Below, in pieces: positions 57,667-64,000 of a DNA stretch of 64,000 nt. Source of the DNA: Comamonadaceae bacterium (lineage in GTDB: Bacteria; Pseudomonadota; Gammaproteobacteria; Burkholderiales; Burkholderiaceae_C); contig CANGNS010000001.1 of the NCBI GenBank assembly GCA_947455465.1, positions 124,001 to 188,000 on the forward strand, read 5' to 3'. Each line of letters starts with the position of its first letter. Positions within the stretch are counted from its first letter, which is position 1. The notes below the pieces were generated by a model. That model was not told where the DNA came from and made no database searches. It saw only the letters and a list, made by a program, of their open reading frames with translations. A program made the position numbers and the translations under genes.

Positions 57667-58647
57667 ATGAAATATTCCACCGCGCATCTGCGCAGCCACC
57701 AGTTTTCAGCCCTCGAACCCGGCCCGCGCCTGATCATCACCGGGGCCGTACACGGCAGTGAGCAGTGCGGCACGCGCGGCATTGAACGGGTCTTGGCCGA
57801 GTTGGAGCGCGGCGACCTCAGCATCCTGCGCGGCCACCTCACCTTGTTGCCAGTGACCAACCCGCTGGCCTACAACAAGGGCGAGCGCAACGGAGACCGC
57901 AACCTCAACCGCAACCTGCGCCCCAGCGCCGCGCCGATTGACAACGAGGACCGCGTCGCCAATGCGCTGTGCCCCTTGTTGGCGCAGCACGAGGTCTTGC
58001 TGGACTTGCATTCCTTTCGCGCCCCGGGCCAGCCCTTTGCCATGATCGGTCCGGCCAATAACACGGGCAGCCTCGAGCCAGTCCACCAAGCCCACTTGGA
58101 ACAGGCCCTGGCGCTGCGTCTGGGGCCGCGCCGCATCGTTGAAGGGTGGCTGTCCACGTACGCGCAGGGCGTAAAAGAGCGTCTGGCGCGCACCACGGGC
58201 AGCGAGCGCGCCAACTTGCTCAGCACCGACCCGAGCTACGGCGTGGGCACCACTGAATACATGCGCAGCACCGGCGGCTACGCCATCACCCTGGAGTGCG
58301 GGCAGCACGCCGATCCGCAAGCACCCGACGTGGCCTACCACGCCATCCGCAACACCCTGGCCTTTTTGGGCCTGACCGGCGAGCCCAGCCCGCCAGCCCA
58401 CACCGATATCGAGTTTTTGCGCCTGGCCCAGGTGATTGACCGTTACCACCCCGAGGATGCCTTTAGCCGCGCCTGGTCCAGCTTTGACGCGGTGGCCGAA
58501 GGCGAATTGATCGCCCGCCGCCATGACGGCACCGAGGTGCGCGCACCGCGGGCGGGCTACATCATGTTCCCCGACGCCAACGCCACACCGGGCAATGAAT
58601 GGTTCTACCTAGCCCAGCCTAGCGACCGAAAAATCACCGAGGCTTAG
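57667..58647 (+). CDS. AstE/AspA-like M14 hydrolase
   Basis: A 326-residue zinc hydrolase of the succinylglutamate desuccinylase/aspartoacylase family. Zinc ligands are His29 and Glu32 (VHGSE) and His115 (LLDLHSF); the NGDRNLNRNLRP segment is the family's substrate-binding RNxNR-type motif. Known members cut N-acyl amino acids. First in an operon with murQ (3 bp apart), it may act on an acyl or murein-peptide amide bond, but the substrate is not shown. Confidence 0.82.
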   Translation: MKYSTAHLRSHQFSALEPGPRLIITGAVHGSEQCGTRGIERVLAELERGDLSILRGHLTLLPVTNPLAYNKGERNGDRNLNRNLRPSAAPIDNEDRVANALCPLLAQHEVLLDLHSFRAPGQPFAMIGPANNTGSLEPVHQAHLEQALALRLGPRRIVEGWLSTYAQGVKERLARTTGSERANLLSTDPSYGVGTTEYMRSTGGYAITLECGQHADPQAPDVAYHAIRNTLAFLGLTGEPSPPAHTDIEFLRLAQVIDRYHPEDAFSRAWSSFDAVAEGELIARRHDGTEVRAPRAGYIMFPDANATPGNEWFYLAQPSDRKITEA

Positions 58648-58650
58648 TCC

Positions 58651-59547
58651 ATGCTCCCCACCGAAAGCCCCAGCGCGCAGCACCCCGACCTCGACTTGTA
58701 TGCCAGCGCAGACCTGGTGGCGGCCTTCGTGGACGACCAGTTGCTTGCGGTGCAAGCCGTACGCGCCGCCGCCCCTGACCTGGCACGCGCAGTAGATGCC
58801 GCGCTGCCCCGCATTCAAGCAGGTGGGCGTCTGTTGTATGCCGGCGCGGGCACCTCGGGCCGCCTGGGCGTGCTCGACAGTGTGGAGCTTTACCCCACCT
58901 TCTCCTGGCCGCATGGGCGGGCGCAAGCGCTGCTGGCCGGTGGCCAGGGCGCCATGTTCCAGGCCGTCGAGGGCGCTGAGGACGACACGGCCCAAGGGGC
59001 AAAAGATTTGATTTCGGTCCAGGTCGGCCCCCAGGACGTCGTTTTGTTATTGGCCGCCTCGGGCTCCACCCCCTATGTGCTGGGGGCCTTGCAGGCCGCC
59101 CGTGCGGCGGGTGCCTTGACTATTGGCATGGCCAACAACCCCGGCTCGCCGCTGACAGCCCAAGCCGATATCGGCATCACGCTCGATACGGGTAGCGAAA
59201 TCATCTCGGGCAGCACGCGCCTTAAAGCGGGCACCTCGCAAAAAATCGCGCTCAACACCTTTTCCAGCGCACTGATGGTGCGCATGCACAAAGTGCACGG
59301 CAACCTGATGGTCGACCTCAAAGCCACCAATGCCAAATTGCTGCGCCGCGCCGTCGCGCTAACCATGCGCGCAGCTGACTGCGACGAAGCGCTGGCGCGC
59401 CATACCCTGCAGGCCTGCGACAACCATGTCAAAGTAGCCGTTGTCGCCATCAAAAACGGCAGCGATATCGCCAGCGCCCGCGCCCGTTTAGCGGCTGCCG
59501 GCGACAGCGTGCGCGGGGCCTTGGACAGCGCACTGGACGGCGCGTGA
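58651..59547 (+). CDS. murQ: N-acetylmuramic acid 6-phosphate etherase
   Basis: A 298-residue SIS-fold enzyme that splits MurNAc-6-P into GlcNAc-6-P and D-lactate. The phosphate-binding YAGAGTSGRLGVLDSVELYPTFSWP and AASGSTPYVLGAL loops are intact, as are GSEIISGSTRLKAGTSQKIALN and MVDLKATNAKL. It supplies GlcNAc-6-P to NagA at 42728. The stop overlaps the ampG start (GTGA). Confidence 0.95.
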   Translation: MLPTESPSAQHPDLDLYASADLVAAFVDDQLLAVQAVRAAAPDLARAVDAALPRIQAGGRLLYAGAGTSGRLGVLDSVELYPTFSWPHGRAQALLAGGQGAMFQAVEGAEDDTAQGAKDLISVQVGPQDVVLLLAASGSTPYVLGALQAARAAGALTIGMANNPGSPLTAQADIGITLDTGSEIISGSTRLKAGTSQKIALNTFSSALMVRMHKVHGNLMVDLKATNAKLLRRAVALTMRAADCDEALARHTLQACDNHVKVAVVAIKNGSDIASARARLAAAGDSVRGALDSALDGA

Positions 59548-60836
59548 GCGACACTGCAGGCCCCGCACCCCAACCCTGGGCCTGGATTCCCAGCCTGTAC
59601 TTTGGCCAGGGGCTGCCCTATGTGGTGGTGATGACCTTGTCGGTCATCTTTTACAAAAACATGGGCGTAGATAACACGGCGATTGCGCTCTACACCAGTT
59701 GGCTGTATTTGCCCTGGGTCATCAAACCTCTGTGGTCGCCACTCGTGGAGCTGTTTGGCACGAAACGGCACTGGGTGCTGGCGTTGCAGTTTGTGGTGGG
59801 TGTCGCCTTGGCCATGGTGGCTCTGACGATTCCGGGCCCCGACTATTTCCGCATGTCGCTGGCGGTGTTTTGGCTGATGGCTTTTGCCTCGGCCTCGCAC
59901 GACATTGCGGCCGATGGCTTTTATTTGCTGGCCTTGCCCGGCCACCAGCAAGCGGCCTTTGTGGGCGTGCGCTCCACGTTTTACCGGCTGGCCAATATCG
60001 GCGCCCAGGGCGGACTGGTCTACCTGGCCGGCATGTTGCAAGAGCGCACCGGCAGCATGCAAACCGCGTGGAGTGCCGTCTTTGGCGTGCTGAGCGTGCT
60101 CTTTGTGCTGATGGCCCTCTACCACCGCTACGCCCTGCCCCGCCCGCTGGCAGATGTACCCGGCCAGGGGCAGGCCCAGGCCGGCGCGCTGGTGCGCGAT
60201 TTTGTGGGCGTGTTTCGCGCATTTTTCGCCCGTCCGGGTATGGGCGTGGTGCTGGGCTTTTTGCTCTTGTACCGCTTCCCCGAGGCACAGCTGCTCAAGC
60301 TGGCGACGCCGTTTTTGCTGGACAGTACCGCCCAGGGTGGCCTGGCACTGAGCACCAAAGACGTGGGCATCGCCTACGGCACCGTAGGCCTGACGGCGCT
60401 CACGCTGGGCGGCTTGCTCGGGGGCTGGGTGATCTCTAAGGTGGGCCTCAAGCGGGCGCTGTGGCCGCTCATTTTGCTGATGCATGTCCCCAACGCCGTG
60501 TTTGTCGCACTGGCGGTCTACCAACCGCAGGATCTGTGGACCGTCAGCACCGCGCTGGCCATCGAACAGTTTGGCTATGGTATGGGCTTTACCGCCTACC
60601 TGATGTATATGATTTTGGTGTCCCAAGGGCCGCACAAAACCGCGCACTACGCCATTTGCACCGGCTTCATGGCCTTGGGCATGATGCTGCCCGGTATGTG
60701 GAGCGGCTGGTTGCAGCAGCAACTGGGCTATTTGCCGTTTTTTGGCTGGGTCTTGCTCGCCACCCTGCCCTCCTTGGCGATGGCAGCCCTGGTGCGCATT
60801 CCCGCCGATTTTGGAAAGGAAAGCGCCGATGCATGA
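59544..60836 (+). CDS. ampG: AmpG muropeptide permease
   Basis: A 430-residue major-facilitator transporter with about 12-14 helices. The N-terminal PSLYFGQGLPYVVVMTLSVIFYKNMGVDN, LPWVIKPLWSPLVELFGTKRHWVL and ASASHDIAADGFYLLAL blocks are typical of AmpG, which imports GlcNAc-anhydroMurNAc peptides. GTG 59544 overlaps murQ, and the gene overlaps nagX by eight bases, so the three are tightly coupled. Confidence 0.92.
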   Translation: MSDTAGPAPQPWAWIPSLYFGQGLPYVVVMTLSVIFYKNMGVDNTAIALYTSWLYLPWVIKPLWSPLVELFGTKRHWVLALQFVVGVALAMVALTIPGPDYFRMSLAVFWLMAFASASHDIAADGFYLLALPGHQQAAFVGVRSTFYRLANIGAQGGLVYLAGMLQERTGSMQTAWSAVFGVLSVLFVLMALYHRYALPRPLADVPGQGQAQAGALVRDFVGVFRAFFARPGMGVVLGFLLLYRFPEAQLLKLATPFLLDSTAQGGLALSTKDVGIAYGTVGLTALTLGGLLGGWVISKVGLKRALWPLILLMHVPNAVFVALAVYQPQDLWTVSTALAIEQFGYGMGFTAYLMYMILVSQGPHKTAHYAICTGFMALGMMLPGMWSGWLQQQLGYLPFFGWVLLATLPSLAMAALVRIPADFGKESADA

Positions 60837-61965
60837 ACAACGCCTGCAGTCCCTGGACGCTTTTCGGGGCCTGACCATCGCAGCCATGCTGGTGGTCAAC
60901 AACCCTGGCGATTGGGGCCATGTCTACGCGCCCCTGCAACACGCCGCCTGGGACGGCTGGACGCTCACCGACTGTATTTTTCCGTTTTTCGTCTTCATCA
61001 GCGGTATCTCCATGGTGCTGAGCTTGCAGCGCCGCGCGCTCGCTGGGGCCGACAAGTTGCAGCTCTGGGGCCAGGCCACCCGGCGCGGCCTGTTGATCAT
61101 GGCCATCGGGCTGGCGCTGAACTTTATCCCCGCGCTGGACCCGAGCACCCTGCGCTTTCCTGGCGTGTTGCAACGTTTGGGCTTGTGTACGGTCTTGGCC
61201 GCGCCTCTTGTTTTGTACTTTGCTTGGCGCGCCCAACTGGCCTGGTTGATTGGCCTGCTTGTGGTCTACACCGGCTTGCAAAGCGGAGTGCCGGTACCCG
61301 ACGCCCAGGGCGTTTGGCATACCGGATCGTGGTTGGCCGGGCAGGACACCGGCGCCTGGCTGGACCGACTGCTCATGGACGGCCATCTGTGGCGCACCAG
61401 CAAGACCTGGGACCCCGAAGGCCTGCTCTCCACCGTGCCGGCTGTGGCCAGCCAATTGGCCGGCGTGCTGGCGGGGCACTGGCTGGTGGTACAACGCGCA
61501 CCGATGGAGAAAACGGTGTGGCTGCTCGTCGCTGGCCTAGCCTTGGTGTGGCTGGGCCCTATCGTCGGCGCCTGGAGTATGCCCATCAACAAAGCACTGT
61601 GGAGCCCCGCCTATGTGCTGCTGATGGCGGGCTGGGCCTGCGCCAGTTTGGGTGTCTTGCATTGGCTGCTGGACGCCATGCCGTCGGTAATTTGGCGCAC
61701 GCGCGCTGCCGCATGCGCCCGGCCGGCGGTGATTTTTGGCATGAACGCCTTGTTTTTGTTTGCCTTGTCGGGCCTGGTGGCCAAGATGCTGGGCTTTATC
61801 AAAGTCGCGCCCGGGCAATCGCTCAAGGTCTGGATGGTCGAGGGGCTTGGCAGCATGGGCTTGGCGCCGATCAACACCTCCTTGCTGTTTGCCTTGTTGT
61901 TTATGGTTTGCTTTTACGCCGTGGCTTGGGCCATGTGGCGCAAACGCTGGTTTGTGCGGGTATAA
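60829..61965 (+). CDS. nagX: NagX-type membrane acyltransferase (DUF5009)
   Basis: A 378-residue multi-helix protein of the heparan-alpha-glucosaminide N-acetyltransferase/NagX family. Key segments are RLQSLDAFRGLTIAAMLVVNNPG, TLTDCIFPFFVFISGISM with the putative catalytic region, and FPGVLQRLGLCTVLA. NagX occurs in GlcNAc-utilisation clusters of Xanthomonas and others, where its exact step is not settled; it may acetylate aminosugars across the membrane. GGAAAGGA lies seven to ten bases before ATG 60829. Confidence 0.87.
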   Translation: MHEQRLQSLDAFRGLTIAAMLVVNNPGDWGHVYAPLQHAAWDGWTLTDCIFPFFVFISGISMVLSLQRRALAGADKLQLWGQATRRGLLIMAIGLALNFIPALDPSTLRFPGVLQRLGLCTVLAAPLVLYFAWRAQLAWLIGLLVVYTGLQSGVPVPDAQGVWHTGSWLAGQDTGAWLDRLLMDGHLWRTSKTWDPEGLLSTVPAVASQLAGVLAGHWLVVQRAPMEKTVWLLVAGLALVWLGPIVGAWSMPINKALWSPAYVLLMAGWACASLGVLHWLLDAMPSVIWRTRAAACARPAVIFGMNALFLFALSGLVAKMLGFIKVAPGQSLKVWMVEGLGSMGLAPINTSLLFALLFMVCFYAVAWAMWRKRWFVRV

Positions 61966-61970
61966 GCACC

Positions 61971-63545
61971 ATGCAGCACTGGAGCCGCCGCCAAACCTTG
62001 CTCGCCGCCGCAGGATCCGCCTTGGCGGCCAGCGGCTTAGAGGCCTGCGCCAGCCTGCCGCCGGTCTGGCAAGTGGCGCCCGAGTTGGACGCGCTTGCGC
62101 CCGCCGCCCCGCGCGAGTTCCGTGCCGCCTGGGTTGCCACCGTCGCCAATATCGACTGGCCCAGCCGCAAAGGCCTGAGCAGCGCTGAGCAGCAGGCGCA
62201 AATCCGCGCCATCGTGGACCGTGCAGCCGAGCTCGGCCTCAATGCACTGATCCTGCAAGTGCGCACCAGTGCCGATGCCTTCTACCCCTCAGCGCTCGAG
62301 CCCTGGAGCGAGTACCTCACCGGCACCCAAGGCCAGGCGCCCGAGCCGTTTTACGACCCGCTGGCACTGTGGATTGAATTGGCCCACGCACGCGGCATGG
62401 AGTTGCACGCCTGGTTCAACCCCTTTCGGGCGCGGCAAAGCGCGGGCCGCTCGGCACCGCATGCCAGCCATGTCAGCCAATCCCAACCGACCTGGGTCAA
62501 GACCTATGGCGACCAGCTCTGGATGGACCCGGGCGAACCCGCTGCCGCCGCGCACACCCTGGCTGTCTTCCAAGATGTGCTGCAGCGCTACGACGTGGAC
62601 GGCATCCATATCGACGACTACTTTTACCCCTACCCGGTGACCGAGAACGCCCAGTCCAAAACCGAGATCGACTTCCCAGACCAGCCCGCGTGGCAACGCT
62701 ACCTGGACGGCGGGGGAACGCTGGAGCGCGCGGACTGGCGTCGCGACAACGTGAACCGCCTGGTGGAACGCATTTACACCATGATCCGCAGCACCAAGCC
62801 CTGGGTGCAGTTTGGCATCAGCCCTTTTGGCCTGGGCAGACCAGACTTGCGCCCGCCAGGCATTCAAGGCTTTAGCCAGTACCACAAGCTGTACGCCGAC
62901 ATTGAGCGCTGGCTACAGCAAGGCACGCTGGATTATTTGGTGCCCCAGCTCTATTGGCGCATGGACCAGGCGGCGCAGGCTTTTGTGCCCTTGCTGGATT
63001 ATTGGAACCAACAAAACAGCCAAGGCCGCCATGTTTATGCCGGTATGTTTACCAGCCGCATTGCGGCGCCGGGCGCCGACAGCGCCAGCGGCTGGGCACC
63101 GTCCGAAATCAGCAAGCAAATCGCCGCCACGCGCGAGCGCGCGCCGGGCAGCGGCCATGTGCACTTCAGCATGGTGGCGCTGATGCAAAACCGCCAAGGC
63201 CTGGCCGACACTTTGCGCACCCAAACCTACGCTCAGCCCGCGCTGGTGCCCGCCTCACCCTGGCTGGGCCAGGCGCTTGCGGCTCTGCCCGTGGCGCAGG
63301 TACGCGCAGCAGGAGAAAACGCCGTGACGCTGCAAATTGCGCCAACGCCGACCGCCCGCCGCTGGGCTCTGTGGCTGCGCTACGGCGAGAAATGGCAATG
63401 GATGCCGAGCACCCAGCCCATCATCACGATAGCTGCAACTTCGCCGGACGGGCTACTCAATGCCGTGGTGGTGTCGGCACTCAATAGGGCCAGCCAAGAG
63501 TCGCCCCGTTTGGGTTTGCTGCCGCCATCAGGAGGCAAAGAATGA
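61971..63545 (+). CDS. digH: DigH-like glycosyl hydrolase (GHL10), Tat lipoprotein
   Basis: A 524-residue enzyme related to DigH (YddW), which binds and cuts murein glycan strands stripped of peptides. The N-terminus has an RR pair and lipobox LEAC (Cys near 26), giving a Tat-exported lipoprotein. The TIM-barrel part spans about 40-400 with REFRAAWVATVANIDWPS, GLNALILQVRTSADAFYPS, WFNPFRA and the VDGIHIDDYFYPYP acidic motif. The last 100 residues form a small beta domain. ATG 61971 was preferred: the open frame above overlaps nagX in a different frame and is not homologous. Confidence 0.9.
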   Translation: MQHWSRRQTLLAAAGSALAASGLEACASLPPVWQVAPELDALAPAAPREFRAAWVATVANIDWPSRKGLSSAEQQAQIRAIVDRAAELGLNALILQVRTSADAFYPSALEPWSEYLTGTQGQAPEPFYDPLALWIELAHARGMELHAWFNPFRARQSAGRSAPHASHVSQSQPTWVKTYGDQLWMDPGEPAAAAHTLAVFQDVLQRYDVDGIHIDDYFYPYPVTENAQSKTEIDFPDQPAWQRYLDGGGTLERADWRRDNVNRLVERIYTMIRSTKPWVQFGISPFGLGRPDLRPPGIQGFSQYHKLYADIERWLQQGTLDYLVPQLYWRMDQAAQAFVPLLDYWNQQNSQGRHVYAGMFTSRIAAPGADSASGWAPSEISKQIAATRERAPGSGHVHFSMVALMQNRQGLADTLRTQTYAQPALVPASPWLGQALAALPVAQVRAAGENAVTLQIAPTPTARRWALWLRYGEKWQWMPSTQPIITIAATSPDGLLNAVVVSALNRASQESPRLGLLPPSGGKE

Positions 63546-64000
63546 GCGCCTCGCAAGCGATGGGCTTGGGCCTAGACGCGGGCGGTAGCCGCACCCGCTG
63601 GGCCTTGGCAGATGCACAAGGCCAAACCCTGGCGCAAGGCGAGGTCGCTGGCATGAGCGGCCTGCAAATGCAATCGGATGCGGGTCGCGCCACCTTGCGC
63701 GCCACGCTGCACGAATTGGCGCAGGCACTGCGCGTTACCGGGCCCGTGGGTGACCTGGGGCTGTATGGTGGCTTTACTGGCCTGGGTGGGCCGGCAGAGG
63801 AGGCCCGCATGCTGGCCTTGATGCACGAATGCTTGCCCTTGGCCCCGGGGCGCGCAACCCTAACCCACGACATGGACATCGCCTACCGCGCAGCCTACGC
63901 GCCGGGCGAAGGCTATTTGGTGTACGCGGGCACCGGCTCGATTGCCGCATTCATCGACGCGCATGGCACCACCCTGCGCGCTGGCGGGCGTGGCCCGGCG
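63542..64000 (+). CDS. BadF/BadG-type N-acetylhexosamine kinase, partial
   Basis: The first 153 codons of a sugar kinase; the end lies beyond the window. The phosphate-1 motif GLGLDAGGSRTRWALAD (residues 8-24), the GLYGGFTGLGGP block and the phosphate-2 motif VYAGTGSIAAFIDAHG are intact, as in BadF/BcrA-family GlcNAc kinases and the MurK kinase of Clostridium acetobutylicum, which phosphorylates MurNAc and GlcNAc. ATGA overlap with digH. Following murQ and ampG, it probably supplies MurNAc-6-P or GlcNAc-6-P. Confidence 0.88.
   Translation, partial: MSASQAMGLGLDAGGSRTRWALADAQGQTLAQGEVAGMSGLQMQSDAGRATLRATLHELAQALRVTGPVGDLGLYGGFTGLGGPAEEARMLALMHECLPLAPGRATLTHDMDIAYRAAYAPGEGYLVYAGTGSIAAFIDAHGTTLRAGGRGPA

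Noticed and set aside
59073-60902. A 609-codon open frame on the minus strand opposite murQ and ampG
   Set aside because: It is antisense to two clear genes, its translation is rich in Gln, His and Arg without domain features, and long antisense frames are expected in GC-rich DNA.
60912-61970. Upstream 353-codon extension of the digH frame
   Set aside because: It overlaps nagX in another frame and has low-complexity Arg/Gly/Ala-rich sequence; the signal and lipobox begin at 61971.

Overview
The window looks like chromosomal DNA of a betaproteobacterium of the order Burkholderiales, most like Comamonadaceae. The reasons are the high GC, the tmk-holB-pilZ-tatD order next to mltG, Bug-family binding proteins, and B12-dependent NrdJ. 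The species cannot be named from the sequence. No rRNA, tRNA, CRISPR array, transposase or integrase was recognised.

Layout. 1-1120: a strikingly AT-rich segment with the 3' part of an unknown membrane-protein gene, probably the edge of an acquired island. 1.2-16.5 kb: housekeeping genes. These are a TadA-haloalkane dehalogenase fusion, an S66 carboxypeptidase, ankyrin-tatD-pilZ-holB-tmk-mltG on the minus strand, a flavin oxidoreductase translationally coupled to nrdJ behind an FNR/Anr-type box, ygfZ, a thioesterase, a sodium symporter and a 2OG-Fe(II) oxygenase. 16.5-20.1 kb: cytochrome c, glyoxalase I, a ribbon-helix-helix protein and a GMC oxidoreductase with its Tat-exported partner. 20.3-31.0 kb: a compositionally distinct peptide-utilisation cluster with a GntR regulator, S9, M14 and M28 peptidases, an amidase and a TonB-dependent receptor. 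31.0-37.1 kb: a glucarate/galactarate regulon (gudD, Bug protein, kdgD, lacI, garD) with two matching LacI-type palindromes. 37.1-42.5 kb: universal stress protein, nitroreductase and a MacAB-like ABC operon.

42.7 kb to the end: the most interesting part, an assembly of genes for cutting, importing and catabolising peptidoglycan. It holds nagA, a NagB-II type SIS deaminase, dadA, a TonB-dependent receptor, a lipoprotein PBP4, a phosphodiester glycosidase and mepA. It continues with a Tat-exported LD-carboxypeptidase, a VanX-type D-Ala-D-Ala dipeptidase, a LysR regulator, a SpmAB-like membrane protein, an AmiD-like amidase, an AstE/AspA-like hydrolase, murQ, ampG, nagX, digH and a BadF-type sugar kinase cut by the window end. 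Read together, murein fragments would be trimmed outside the cytoplasm by lipid-anchored and Tat-exported enzymes, imported by AmpG, phosphorylated, and converted by MurQ, NagA and the SIS deaminase to fructose-6-phosphate. The D-Ala released would be oxidised by DadA. Each family is known. The complete, contiguous arrangement with its own receptor suggests a dedicated peptidoglycan-scavenging locus, which is an inference from gene content.
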